64,000 nucleotides of DNA from Diploptera punctata (taxonomy: Eukaryota > Arthropoda > Insecta > Blattodea > Blaberidae). The stretch lies in assembly GCA_030220185.1 (NCBI GenBank), contig JASPKZ010004575.1, positions 496,001 to 560,000 on the forward strand, written 5' to 3'. Positions 32,193 through 43,245 of the stretch are shown piece by piece. The position numbers and the translations under genes are program-made. Positions within the stretch are counted from its first letter, which is position 1. Each line of letters opens with the position of its first letter. Under the pieces are notes generated by a model. The model searched no databases and was not told where the DNA came from. It saw only the letters and a program-made list of their open reading frames with translations.

Positions 32193-32682
32193 AACAAACA
32201 AACTGAATTAAATAAACATGTTCACAATTGGCTATACCAGAAATGTGAATAAATGTGCACGCATTTTAACTTATGTTATCCAATAAATGATAGTGTTAGT
32301 GACTTAAAGGACAATTACAAAGTTTATAGCTGATATGTCACATGGAATAGGGCCCTATTTAAATTACATATTAGAACAAATAAAATTTAAGATTAGACAA
32401 ATGATATAGTGTTCCAGATGCACCAACAATTTAGACGAGGAAATCTGCATTTTTAACACATAATTGTCTATATACACAACACAAATATGTTCACAGCCTT
32501 ACAGCAGAGGAAGTATAGAAGACAAAAAAAATGCACAATACATGATAGTGTAGTGAAAAGAAAGTGTTCATATAATTTTGTCCAATCACAATCCTAAAAT
32601 TACAAGTAAAATACAATGGGAAGTAAGTAACTCTATTAGGTCCTTCTTAATAACAAATAAAGTAAATCCGGAGTTATTCTAC

Positions 32683-32885
32683 CTCATAACTTGTTGTGTT
32701 CTATTTGAACTAGTGTCTGTATATAAAGTATACCATCGTCAGCTTTTCCAGAATGTTGAAATTAACATTGTCGTTCCCTCGATGTCCAGAGCTGACAACT
32801 TAAATTTCAACAGTCTGGAAAAGCTGACGATGGTATACGTGAAATATCAAAACTACTTCAAATAGAACACCAGTTATGAGGAAGG
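32683..32885. repeat. Long inverted repeat (hairpin element)
   Basis: Nested matching arms: cctcataactngttgtgttc / gaacaccagttatgagg, and inside them gtataccatcgtcagctttt / aaaagctgacgatggtatac. About 200 bp in total. Confidence 0.7.
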
Positions 32886-32909
32886 ATGACTCGGTATTCA
32901 CCTTACTTA

Positions 32910-33307
32910 TTATTAAAAGTGGACATCTATTAGAGCCCTTCTGGCTGTCAATCCATTTGGCAAATCATAAACATCATTCACAACTGGAATAGCATTATTG
33001 GTGGCAGATCCTCTATTTCGGCATCGTTTGCCTCCTCGCTATATGTGTAAACACAGTTGTTGCAACTATAACAGTCGTCGTCGTTTCAAGTTTGAGTTAT
33101 AATTGAAATCAGCTCGTGTTTGTGGGTTGAGGAGAGGTGTCATTAAAATATGATGGCACGCATACCCACTGTCTTCCAGGAGAATGCCAGACACTCTTCT
33201 TCAAATTGGCCACAGATCATGCTACTTTTGAACATACGACTGTCGTGTGCAGATCCTGGCCAGCCTGTAACGATGTTTATGAATTCCATAGTGAAGTTCA
33301 CAATGGC
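32910..33307 (-). pseudogene. HARBI1-like transposase, 3' exon (broken)
   Basis: Acceptor TTTTCAG precedes GCCATTGTG at 33307. The frame AIVNFTMEFINIVTGWPGSAHDSRMFKSS continues the transposase; WPGSAHDSRMF is a hallmark DDE_4 block. After CLAF a frameshift is needed to recover LLEDSGYACHHILMTPLLNPQTRADFNYN (33180-33100). Stops follow, and an apparent C-terminus NDVYDLPNGLTARRALIDVHF can be read near 32960-32915. DNA cleavage activity is not expected. Confidence 0.7.
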
Positions 33308-33391
33308 CTGAAAATTAAAAAAAATCCAAGATATAAAAAGCAACTCTCAATGCAATAAATAAATAAATATATATATTAATTAAATAAAAGT

Positions 33392-33541
33392 AAAGCTTAG
33401 TTTTATTCGATTTTCATATTTATTAAGATATAATTCAGTGACAGCTGTTTCGGTACACTGTACCTTCTTCAGACATGTACCGAAACAGCTGTCACTGAAT
33501 TATATCTTAATAAATATGAAAATTGAATGAAACTAAGTTTT
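33392..33541. mobile_element. Perfect palindrome with Penelope-type hammerhead-like core
   Basis: Arms of about 65 bp (ttcatatttattaagatata, cagtgacagctgtttcggta and complements). On the minus strand the centre reads CTGAAGA, a GGTAC-AGT-GTACC stem-loop, then GAAACAGCTGTC, with the upstream CAGTGACAGCTG able to pair with CAGCTGTCACTG. That is a stem-III/core/stem-II arrangement of a hammerhead; stem I is weak. Penelope-like elements are known to carry such motifs. Confidence 0.55.
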
Positions 33542-33758
33542 ATTTTTATTTAATTAATTAATATGGATTTTCATCAAGTAAACACCAACTCAATTGATTA
33601 TATATATATCATATTCAAAATTCTTACTATAAACTATGCCGTTCCTAACGAAAAACTATTCATTTTTTATTCATAGCCATTACAAGCACTTCAGTTTTGT
33701 CATTGCGTTAAAATTGTGATGGTTTCGTCAATTGTTTTATTGGAAGTAAATTTGGCTC

Positions 33759-34283
33759 AACTGCACTTTTACTAGCGCTTGAGTTTTCAGTTATATTATT
33801 GTAACTATAGCACTTATTTTGTATTTCCTAATATTTTAAACTTTTTCAAACAATTTTTATAACATTATTAGACAGTTTCGAAGTATTTATTTAAATATGC
33901 AAATCACAATTTTATGACACTGTTAGAAATATTGTGATGCTAACTGCTATTTTCTCCACAGAGTATATTACTTAGTCTATGATTTTTCTATTGCTGTTTT
34001 GGGTTATCGCTGGTTGGATCAGCATTAGGGAGCGATAAGTAAGTGTACACCCATTTTTAATAAACGTTTGGTAATTTTAATATTATTAATATATCTTTTT
34101 AACATAGATTTGGGGGATTTATTGCAAATATTGGTCATTTAAATTTCATAGCGGTGGATTGTAATCGAGGATGATAATCAATATGGTTCGATTGTGGGTT
34201 ATTGGTGGCTCTCAAATTCTGGCGCATGCACACTGTTATTCTATAGGACTTTGAAAATATTTCATGCTAGTTTAAGTGCAGTT
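33759..34283. mobile_element. Small TIR element, copy 2 (longer form)
   Basis: Left end AACTGCACTTTTACTAGCG, right end GCTAGTTTAAGTGCAGTT: inverted match AACTGCACTTnnACTAGC. No ORF; nonautonomous. Superfamily not assigned. Confidence 0.65.
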
Positions 34284-34317
34284 TTTCCGTAAATTTACTT
34301 GTACCTTAATAAAGAAA

Positions 34318-34400
34318 GAAAAAATAATGCTTGAATTGTGACTTGAACCCTGGATCTCTGATTCTGTACATTAGTACAATACCAATTACACCATCCGAGC
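34318..34400 (-). mobile_element. tRNA-like interspersed fragment
   Basis: Minus strand: tgctcggatggtgtaattgg, a TGTACAGA loop, and B box GGGTTCAAGTC. Flank agaaaaaataatgctt resembles the tRNA-like units. No long spacer is retained. Confidence 0.5.
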
Positions 34401-35084
34401 ACCGATAAGAATGTCAACATTTCTTTCTACTTATACAATTCTCGTTCGTCCGAAGACCATCAATACCAACATGCCAATTGGAATCTTTTATTCAGAAGTA
34501 CTTTTATTGACAATTTATACATTACTTTTGAACGGTAAAGCTTCATACTTTGAAGTTTTTATTAAATTAACACTTTCCACACCTAGATTAATTAAGGAAG
34601 AAAAATTAAGGTTTGGAAAGTGTAATTTAATAAAAACATGAAAAAAATTAAAATATGGTTATATTTTATTTGTTATTTATGCAAAAATCTATGTTATGTT
34701 ATGGGATAAATGGTATGAGGTAGTAATCTAGAACAATATTAACACAATAAATTTTCAAAATGTTTCTCACTGATATTGGTCTACAAAATCTCCTACTTGG
34801 CACAAATTATTTAGGTAAAAAGCATCATAAATCAAGTATTCACCTAAAATGGTTCACAGATGCTGCTTGGAGTTCTGCTTTTATGTGCTATATATTTAAG
34901 ACAGTGCACTAATGGCTTTATTTCAATTTTCTTACAATACTGATCAAGGCAACTGAAGCCATGGATCACATGTCGTAGATTTACGACACGTAGAAGAACC
35001 TGAACTCTAAAAATAAAGCTTCTAAAAAAAATTAGTTGGATCTTTCATTATCAGTTTTGAATTACAACTCTAATGATGTCAATT

Positions 35085-35125
35085 AAAGAGCATAAGGGCC
35101 TTCTAGGCCTGTTGCGCTTGGAGAG
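35085..35125 (+). mobile_element. SINE-C 3'-end scrap
   Basis: gggccttctaggcctgttgc and cgcttggag, the terminal segment of SINE-C, in plus orientation. Confidence 0.5.
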
Positions 35126-35193
35126 AGGGAGTGAAATAAAATAATAATAATAATAACACACAAAATACTTGCTTAACTAGTTTTTGTACATAC

Positions 35194-35477
35194 CTGACAG
35201 TTGAAGGAGAATACGCCCAAGCTATTTCTGAAGATTTCGGGATATTCTCCTCCAGGATTCCTTATTTTTATATGTGTGCCATCGATGAATCCAACTACAC
35301 CACGGAAACAAGCAATTCTATGAAATTCATAATGGAGATGACGAACCTCATCTCCATTAGGGAATGTTATAAATTGTAGTTTCAATTCTGCAATAGAGGT
35401 GGATACTTTTCTGATGACAGGTGACACAGTACTTTGGCTGATGCCAGGGAGGTCTGCCACTACAAGCTGCATACTTC
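35194..35477 (-). pseudogene. HARBI1-like transposase, middle exon
   Basis: Acceptor CTAATCACAG before GAAGTATG (35477) and donor CAG/GTATGT (35194/35193). Encodes GSMQLVVADLPGISQSTVSPVIRKVS, then GVVGFIDGTHIKIRNPGG and EYPEIFRNSLGVFSFNCQ. FIDGTHI is the block with the first catalytic aspartate of PIF/Harbinger DDE transposases. Splices in frame to the exon at 33307. About 70 residues expected between the preceding exon and GSMQ are missing. Confidence 0.8.
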
Positions 35478-35479
35478 CT

Positions 35480-36300
35480 GTGATTAGAATTAATAAAACA
35501 ATTGAATAAATTCACAATTGGTATGACACAATATTTATGCCATAATAAATTTAATATTTGTCTGGCCACACCTTGATTAAGTATTTGTTCCTGAATCGAG
35601 GAATTTAGCATAAAATTAAATTAAGCATTATCAGATAATCTTTCATGTGCATAATTTAAAGAGTGAAGCAAATTATGGGTAAACTTTAGTATTTGACTCT
35701 CATCTATTCAATGAATAAGTTCTACAGAATCGCACTGCACATGCGCGAATGTTTAATGTAACCTTCACCAGGTGGCAGGATATAAATGTGAAATCGAAAT
35801 AACTAACCTTCTTAATAAATTCCCAAACAGTTTATGAGAAACTGACATACACCCATTACACTCTTCCTAACCTAACAAAATAAATTGCTTGCATATTAAT
35901 CAATAAACTAATCATGCATATACTAACTTGTCCCAACAAAAACACACGAAATGAAGTTAATTTCTTTAAATTAAATAATAATAATGTTAAGTATTAAAAA
36001 ATTAATAGAAATATTGTTTTATTAATTTCTACTACAGTAGTTTGAATGAAGATGTTTCATTATTTGCATTTTCCTTATATTATATATATATACATACACA
36101 TATATATCGTACTATTGAATTACTAATTATTATCCAATTTTGTTCGTTATGTGACCAGAGTTAATAAAAATTTCACTTTTTTGCGTGTAATATACAAACA
36201 AAAAAACGATCATGTTAATGATTATACACGAGAGTGATATTTTATTTCTCTACATGAATTATTTGTAATCGGTTTTATATAGTATTTCCATACACGTTTG
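35480..36300. other. Intron-like region of the transposase and AT-rich DNA
   Basis: No missing transposase segment was recognised. A (TA)n run is near 36078-36110. Confidence 0.35.
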
Positions 36301-36392
36301 TAATAAACAACACTAGATTTTAAGAAGTCTCACGATGCATATTGAAAAAGTTAAAATATAATGAATCATACAGCATATATTACATGACTTAC

Positions 36393-36545
36393 CTGTATAT
36401 CGGGGAATATCCTGAAAGTACAGGCGGCGACGGCGATTCGCTTGATCCCGTAGATTTTGTTCAATTTCCACATCTTCTATTAACTTCTGTGCCTCCAAAC
36501 CCAAAAGATTATTCACTTTTGGAACTCCGCCATTTCTACTGTGGA
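36393..36545 (-). pseudogene. HARBI1-like transposase, 5' exon
   Basis: The minus strand reads NNLLGLEAQKLIEDVEIEQN then LRDQANRRRRLYFQDIPRYT and ends at a strong donor CAG/GTAAGT (36393/36392). A likely ATG (MAEFQK, from about 36531) is one frame off, so the N-terminus is frameshifted. Confidence 0.6.
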
Positions 36546-36789
36546 CCAGAACAAAGCGAAAGACAGGTATACTGCCGACTTATGAATTTGACATTTAAAA
36601 GTGAGTAAGGCGTGGCCAAAACGAGAGTTTTGAGCGAGAGTTGGTTTCAAGAATACTCTCGACGTCATAGGAAGGCGGAGCCACTCACATGTCACTCAAT
36701 TCGAGAGGAGAGTTGGTTTCAAGACACACCTAGTATGCAACTAAGGTATTACTTGGGTGGGAAAGGGCGTTTAAATGCAACTCAAAAGC

Positions 36790-36986
36790 TCTAAATTAGG
36801 CTTGAGGATCTTTTACGAGCCGGAAAATATTTCGGCTCATAATCCACGGGTTAAAGTCCCTTCCGGATGATTCATCCATTGGAGTTTTCCGTCTTCTAAA
36901 AAATCCATCGACTCCAGCCATACTTGAACCGGCGAGTCTCAGACTCAGAAGTAAGGAACTTAACTTGTAGACCACCGAGGCCGAGT
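36790..36986 (-). mobile_element. SINE-D, 5' part
   Basis: Minus-strand head cggcctcggtggtctacaag, B box GGTTCAAGTATGG (degraded), then ggagtcgatggattttttag and the gatttttcaggctcg-type body equivalent. Confidence 0.6.
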
Positions 36987-37014
36987 TCAATAAATGTTTT
37001 GTTCATAATTCAAT

Positions 37015-37400
37015 TTTCTGGCGTAGAAGATACATTTGAGTTTATATACAGTGAAAAATTTCACATAAGTAGAACATGCAGAAGTTTTAAAATAAGATTT
37101 AATGAACACTTCTCAGACTTCAATAAAATATAGGAAAAATCAAGTTTAGCAGAACACGCTTCAGAAACCGGTCATCGCTTTAACAACATCTATAATGCAA
37201 TGCCAATAATCCACAAAGAGAACAACAGACACAAAATCAATATTCTCCAAGAAATTGAAATTATCAAAGAGACAAAAAATACGAACATACTTAACGAGAA
37301 CACACCTAACGACCAAAATCCTCTATGTGAAATATACAAATAAGTTAATACCATGAGAAATCCTGAAGATGAAGCACGCTCTTTGAAAGACCTAGATTTT
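37015..37400 (+). mobile_element. Penelope-like element, C-terminal GIY-YIG endonuclease fragment
   Basis: Frame with one stop: SRTCRSFKIRFNEHFSDFNKI(stop)EKSSLAEHASETGHRFNN...HKINILQEIEIIKETKN. TGRSFKxRFxEH and SxxAxHxxxTGH are the conserved blocks following the GIY-YIG motif in Penelope endonucleases. The catalytic GIY and YIG residues are missing (5' truncation). Confidence 0.7.
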
Positions 37401-37539
37401 AATAGTGTGATGTTTTATAAAATAAATTAATATAGTTGAGGACGACTGATTTATCAGGTACGAATTTTAAGATTTTAAAATAAAAACTGATGATTTCCTT
37501 TTCTTTAATTATCAGATCATATGTATTATAATTTAAAAT

Positions 37540-38110
37540 CTTCTTCTTCTTAAACTTAATTTGTAGGATTTTCATCCTGTTTATTTCCAAAATCACTCCT
37601 CGGAGGAAGACGTACTGTTTGTGCATTCACTGTCTATCCATCTCTTGGCTGGTCTTCCTCTTGTTCTTCTCCCGTCCATTGGTCTATCTTCTTTAGCTCT
37701 TTTTGCAAGCCGGTTTTCTTCCATTCTTTCTATATGACCCTTCCAATATTTTCGTCTATCTATAATAAATTTGGTTATGTCTTGAATATGGCATTTGTCC
37801 CTAATTTCTGTGTTGTGTATTTTATCAAATAATGTTTTCCCCTGAATAGTTCTTAAGCTTTTCATTTCGCATGTGCTTATTAATTGTTTAGTTTTTGTTG
37901 TATCAGCCCTAGTTTCTGCTCCATATACGACAACTGGTCGAACTATCGTTTTGTATATGCGGGTTTTGCTTTCTATTGACATATGTTTGTTGCGCCAAAT
38001 TAAATCTTTCATATACCCTGATATTTGTGCTGCTTTATCAGCTTGTTACTTTACTTCTTTTATTACATTTTTAGTGTTTGTTATTAATACACCTAAATAA
38101 TTTAAAATGT
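37540..38110 (-). mobile_element. LINE-B 3' fragment
   Basis: The minus strand has KDLIWRNKHMSIESKTRIYKTIVRPVVVYGAETRADT, EMKSLRTIQGKTLFDKIHNTEIRDK, KYWKGHIERMEE and RTRGRPAKRW. The (AAG)n tail is on its 3' side (37540-37552). Confidence 0.85.
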
Positions 38111-38197
38111 GATTCAATAAACAATGTTACAATATTGAAATTTTTTCTCACATGATACAGCGACATTTTTCGTTTTATAAGCAGTTATAACGAATTT

Positions 38198-38522
38198 AGT
38201 CCACCGGTGTGGTCTCGTGGTAGCACGCAGCGGGCCCGGGTTCGATCCCCGGTCGGGGCAGTTTTTCTGGGTGAGGTTTTTATTGGGGTTTTTCCTCACC
38301 TGTAAGACAAATGTCAGGAAAACTTTAAGGCCCAAACGGTCCCCGAAATCATATGGCCATAAATATCATCATCATCCTTATAATTATCATTATCATCCTT
38401 CACCGGTGTAGAAAGCAACGGGAATCTACCACACCTACAATTCCCTAGTAAAGCTGTAAGCATAGCATGAAAATGCTATGTGAAGGACCTGCCCTCGGGC
38501 AGGATACTATGGATGGATGGAT
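38198..38522 (+). mobile_element. SINE-B copy with ATGG tail
   Basis: Head ccaccggtgtggtctcgtgg, B box GGTTCGATCCCC, end cctcgggcaggatactatgg then atggatgg. Confidence 0.85.
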
Positions 38523-38599
38523 ATCGAATTTCTATGACAATCTAAGTGGGGAAAAAATAAACAAATAAAAACAAAATAAAAATAATAAATAAGTAAATA

Positions 38600-38945
38600 T
38601 TCTCAACTTGTGTCCAGCTCGGGGTCGGGTCGAGGAATGAGATGAGATGAAGCCCCTATATTTATAGAGGTCTATGAACGACAAGGGTGCCGGCCGACCA
38701 CTTCTGACGCACCAACGCAGGGGCAGATGAATGGAATGAAATGAAACGAAATGGATGAGATGAATATGGAGAAATGGTGGAATGAAATTTGTGACAGGGG
38801 AAAACCCCGAGAAAAACCTGCCCAAGCTCCGTTTCTTCCACCACGAAATCCACATAGTGTGACTGAGGCTCGATCTCGGTACCCCAGCGCAGTGGTGAAA
38901 GGCGAGCGTCTAACTGCTTGCGCCACGGAGCCGCCAAATAAATAA
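38600..38945 (-). mobile_element. SINE-G copy
   Basis: Minus strand: tRNA-like head ggcggctccgtggcgcaagc ... GAGATCGAGCCTC, then ggtttttctcggggttttcc, a ttcatttcatt-rich stretch, and a gaccccgagctgg end. A second, diverged copy is at 41675. Head-side tail of (aaat)n. Confidence 0.7.
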
Positions 38946-39298
38946 ATAAATAGATGAAAAATAAAATTCCCATATTTATGAGATGAAAGTCATTTCCCTG
39001 TGTGTAAAACGTCATAAAACGAAATCTGTCTCTTTCCACATAACAAAATTCACTCGCATTCCACAGGTGGCTTAGTTGATTGTTCCATTCACTTCCGTCA
39101 ATCAACTGGAAACGTATTTATGATTTTAGGCTTGCCAACTGATGAAATCTAGATTATCAGGATAGATTTTTTTTTACTGACACGGTGACAAACGCCAACA
39201 TTTACAACTGTCTGTATACGATATAATGCAACCAACGTTTCACGGAGAGAGAGAGAAATATTAGAAAACATTTTTTTATTTTTATTTTGATAACAAAC

Positions 39299-39302
<4 letters not shown>

Positions 39303-39335
<33 letters not shown>

Positions 39336-39535
39336 CCAACGCTAGCAGATTTTCTTGTATGCCATTTATGGTTTTCTCCCCTGGCATTGGCGGAATTATA
39401 ATTATTTTCTTAGGTTGGAGCACCTGGAAAGCGTAGTTACATTATCCCGATGATATGATAGGTGATAAATGATAATGAAGCGCTAGGAGAATCCTAAACC
39501 TAACTTAACCTAAATCTAGACCTTGAGCAACAGCA
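39303..39535 (-). mobile_element. (AT)n run and truncated inverted SINE-A
   Basis: 39303-39332 is (at)n. 39355-39535 is the reverse complement of the SINE-A body (ggcattggcggaattataat, tcttaggttggagcacctgg, gataatgaagcgctagg), lacking the tRNA-like head. Confidence 0.7.
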
Positions 39536-39544
39536 AGGAATAAA

Positions 39545-39725
39545 TCCATCCATCCACAGTAATTCTGCCCGAGGGCAGGTCTTTCACTGCAATCATAGCA
39601 TTTTCATGCTATGCTTTGCAGCTTTACTAGGGAATTATAGGTGTGGTAGCTTCCAGTTGTTTTCCACACCGGTGAAGGATGATGATAATGATAAGGATGA
39701 TGATGATGGTCGGATGATTTTCGGG
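39545..39725 (-). mobile_element. SINE-B, head-truncated
   Basis: Tail (atccatccatcc) and 3' half of the family are present. The copy stops at tgattttcgggg and joins directly to piggyBac-like MITE sequence. Confidence 0.75.
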
Positions 39726-39915
39726 GATACATCAGTTGGTTTAATTAATTTAATGTTTATATCAATCAGAAGAAAACTAAAAATAATAAACCACTTAAAC
39801 GTGTGTCCGATTATACAATATACCTAATAGTAACAGTTACACAAGATTTCGTTTTCACTGCGGACCGCAACATTCAAATAACTAACAGAAGAAATTTGTG
39901 CTTATTGACAAATGT
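39726..39915 (-). mobile_element. piggyBac-like MITE, left piece of an interrupted copy
   Basis: Matches the reverse complement of 60984-61202 (gatacatcannnggttnaat, ccacttaaacgtgtgt, attatacaatatacctaata, cgttttcactgcgg). The remaining end (ttttgccaatttaagggttaa) is about 950 bp away at 40868-40889. Confidence 0.7.
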
Positions 39916-39919
39916 CGGA

Positions 39920-40660
39920 GTGGTTCCATAGAGTCCACCAGTAAATTTGATCCTCAATAAATTTTCTAAATTCCAAATTTCGCAACAGATCAACTTAACC
40001 TGAAAGGAGCCGTTTGTGATTGGACTTGCGATTCTCCCTCCCTTTCTTGCCCCTTTGGGGCCTGGCGGCGGCTGTGATGGTTCCAGTCTTCCTGTTGGTG
40101 GCTTAGTGAGATGATGTCTAGAAGATCACAAGCGAAAACCAGCTTAAAAGGCTTGTTAATATCTGACCACTGGATCTTTGTCTCCTGATCTGCGGCTGGT
40201 TGTGTTCGGCACTAGGTTAATCGCTCATTATTCTCAAAACCTTCATTAGTGCAAAAATCAGCTCGTACTCGTCTTTATCAAATAATGGCTCGACCAGTCC
40301 TATGTTATGGGAGTGAAGCGTGGACTATAAGGACGAGAGATGAAAGCAGACTAACAGCTTATGAGATGAAATGTATCCGCCGAACAGCTGGCTACACCAA
40401 ATGGGATCGAAAGAAAAATGTAGAAATCCTTCAAGAACTTAATGTGTCGCCAATACTGGACTACATCTCCAGATATCAGCTAAACTGGAAGGAACATGTC
40501 TCAAGAATGGCTAGATCCAGGATCCCTAAGGCAATAATGAACTACTATCCAAATGGGAAACGGTCACTTGGTCGACCTATGAAAAGATGGCACGAAAACC
40601 GCTTTCTCAAGCCGTAACAGTTCTTCTTGGACTAATACCTGGCAGGATGATGATGATGAT
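39920..40660 (+). mobile_element. LINE-C 3' fragment inserted in the piggyBac-like MITE
   Basis: Open stretch 40249-40617: SARTRLYQIMARPVLCYGSEAWTIRTRDESRL, AYEMKCIRRTAGYTKWDRKKN, YQLNWKEHVSRMARSRIPK, NGKRSLGRPMKRW, followed by a (gat)n tail at 40648-40667. 39920-40240 is probable upstream sequence of the same element. Confidence 0.7.
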
Positions 40661-40867
40661 GATGATAATTCTCAATGACAATACACAAAAGGGCTAAAGA
40701 GGGTAAATAAATCCCTAAAGTAGAGGGAAGTTTGGTTCATGAACCAGTGGTTCCTTTTTGCTGCCAGGGGAGCATCCAGGAAACTGGATGTACTCTTGGC
40801 TGGATTGCGGAAGGACTACATTTAGGAAAAGTGATTCTGCTTCCAAATACATAGTCGGTCGGTCGAT

Positions 40868-40889
40868 GTTTTGCCAATTTAAGGGTTAA
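40868..40889 (-). mobile_element. piggyBac-like MITE, right end of the interrupted copy
   Basis: ttttgccaatttaaggg followed by TTAA at 40886-40889, identical to the terminus of the intact copy at 60984. Confidence 0.65.
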
Positions 40890-41235
40890 TTATTATATAA
40901 AACTTTCCTCATTAGAGGATTGCCTCAAGGACAAAGCGATACAGACAATTAATTTTCTAAATAGATGAAATACTTTTTGTAAATACATTAAAAAAATCCA
41001 ACTTGTAGGCCTGATTGAAGTATACATACTATAAACTAGTAATTTTGTAAAGATGGTTTCTTAAAATTGAAATTGATCCTCTAATGGCAGCGATGGCAAT
41101 TTTAGAAAGATACACCCTGTCCAAATCTAAGCAATTCCAAAATTTGGCTAAAAATCCTGGTATAGTACAATTGTTGGCTCATATATAGCTTTCTTTTCAG
41201 AATTACATGACGTGTAGGTAATTAAGCAGAGAGTG

Positions 41236-41560
41236 GGCCGCGGTGGGCTAGTGGTTATGTTCCTTGCCTCTAGTTCCGAGTGCCGCAGGTTCAAACCGGG
41301 CCGTGGTCGATGGATTTAAGGAACAAGTTCTCCCGAAGGGACTTTAAACCATGGATCCAGAGTCGTAAAAGAACCACAAGCCTGAATAAAAAGGCTTCTG
41401 TGCATAATTTAACTGACATTCATCCATCTAAGTAATACCTTAGTTGCCTACTAAATGTTTCATCGAGACGATGTGCTAACCACATGTCACTCGTTGATAT
41501 AGGCAAATAAGCGTAACTAAATTACTTGGTTGAGCACCCATGTCCACACGTGGGACGTAT
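41236..41560 (+). mobile_element. SINE-D copy
   Basis: Head gggccgcggtgggctagtgg, B box GGTTCAAACC, body gaacaagttctcccg...gagtcgtaaaag. Confidence 0.75.
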
Positions 41561-41604
41561 GCGGTATATATACACACATTTAAGTAGAGACCATACATAT
41601 ACAT

Positions 41605-41945
41605 AGTGTTCTGCCAAGAGCAGGTATTTCACTGCAAACTCAGCATTCTCCACTCTTTCCTTATAAAAATGTACGAGTAAGTAAACCCTCTACTCGTGTC
41701 CGGCGTAATGCCAGGTCGAGTAATGGGATGAGATTAATGAAAGCTCTATTATTAAAGATCTTTGATGTAGGCTATATGGAATACTGACTTAACAGGCCGG
41801 TTGCACCAATCACAGGAGCAGATGAAATTAAATTAAACGAAATGGATGACATTAGTATAGAAAAGTCGTGGAAACAAGTTTCTGACAGGTGAAAACGGAA
41901 GAAATTCTTAGAAAAAATCTGTCCTGACTCCGAACCTTACATTTG
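41605..41945 (-). mobile_element. Degraded SINE-B 3' end next to a diverged SINE-G
   Basis: 41605-41670 (ttctgccaagagcaggtatt, cactgcaaactcagcattct) is SINE-B-like. 41675-41945 aligns to SINE-G (aatgggatgagattaatgaa, aaacgaaatggatgacatta, gacaggtgaaaac). Confidence 0.55.
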
Positions 41946-42800
41946 CCAATTTTGAGTAGTGCGTTATTATAAATCCTGAGAAATCACAAGCAATTGTCAT
42001 CGACCATCAAAGTCTATTAAACAAAATTGATTATTAATCGATAATTTCTGTAAATATAAATCAAACTGAAATTCCGTTTAAACCTTCCGTGAAAAATCTT
42101 GGTGTATATTTCGACTAGAATCTTAATTGGCAGGTTCATTTAAAAGAAACTTGTAAAAAAATTATATTCAATCTTCCATTCCCTAAAACGTTAAAAATGT
42201 CCTTCCTTCATTAATTGAAAAAAAAATATTTGTCTCAAGTTTGATTATGCCGCGTTTCGATTATTGTGACTTACTCTTCACTGACATGAATATTGCATTC
42301 GCACAAAGACTACAACGAGTTCATAATGCTTGTGCACGTTATAGTCTATATGCAACCTCCGTAAATCAGACCACATAACTCCAGTATTTGAAATGTTGTA
42401 TTGGCTCCGATTGGAAGACATGCGAAAGATACATTGCCACTGCCTCTTATACAACACTTTGTCCACCTCATCACCCCTTTATATTTCTACTCGCTTTCAC
42501 TCGCTATCCTCCCACCATAACTTAAACACACGATCGAGAGAAAATTTAACTCTAGCTAATCCTCTACATCGAACATCTCACTATTCCTCATCCTTGTTTC
42601 GGCCACCCGACTCTGGAATTCCCTCCCCTCGTATATCAAGAACTGCTCGACTCAAAAAAGTTTAAAAAGAAACTCACTTCATATTTCCTTAGACAATATA
42701 ATATATAACCATATCCCATGTATACCATATTCCTTTATATGTTAAACTTTCTTTACCAAGCCATTTACTTAATCTAATTATAGGTTATTATGTATGTTAC

Positions 42801-42841
<41 letters not shown>

Positions 42842-42998
42842 TACTATTTTTCTTTCTTACCCTTGTCAACTTTATATTGTGTAGCCTATATCTATTATGT
42901 GTCAATCATAATTCTTATTGTATGTATAATTTAACCCTGGTGAAGTGGAAGAGAAGACCTAACGGTCTTAACTCCATCAGGTAAAATAAATAAATATA
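41946..42998 (+). mobile_element. Jockey-like LINE 3' region
   Basis: Pieces NPEKSQAIVIDH, PFKPSVKNLGVYFD, LYWLRLEDMRKIHCHCLLYNTLSTSSPLYISTRFHSLSS, NLNTRSRENLTL and HRTSHYSSSLF: end of RT and C-terminal region with stops and frameshifts. Includes an (att)n microsatellite (42801-42838) and a 3' end aaataaataaata. Confidence 0.7.
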
Positions 42999-43004
42999 TA
43001 AATT

Positions 43005-43245
43005 AATTAAATGAAAAGGCGCGACAATCTCAAAATATATGTTATTTTTAACCTGAAGAAAGAAGGAAGATTGGACGACCAAGGATCAAATGGCTGGAAT
43101 GTGTTGAGAGAAACCTGGAAATTATGGATGTTAGGAATTGGAGGAATAAGGCGACTGATAGGAGGCAATCACAAGACTTTATTAAGCAGGCCAAGACAGG
43201 ACCATGGTTGTAGCGCCGGGGATGATGATGGCGATGATGTTATTT
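43005..43245 (+). mobile_element. LINE 3' fragment with (GAT)n tail
   Basis: KEGRLDDQGSNGWNVLRETWKLWMLGIGGIRRL...RPRQDHGCSAGDDD: derived from the common GRPRxRWLDxVExDLxxLGxxxWR motif at the end of non-LTR ORFs. Confidence 0.6.

Larger units (their letters stand above)
28733..36730 (-). mobile_element. PIF/Harbinger-like DNA transposon, about 8 kb, with nested insertions
   Basis: Terminal inverted repeats share CTTGAAACCAACTCTCCTCT (left about 28744-28763, right about 36702-36721). Additional subterminal copies occur at about 28812-28834 and 36637-36656. The left edge is preceded by TTA, matching the 3-bp TWA target preference of this superfamily; the right flank (cTAg) is not an exact match. 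Between the ends, the minus strand carries a broken HARBI1-like transposase. SINE-B, SINE-C, two copies of a smaller TIR element, and hairpins have inserted into it. Confidence 0.6.
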
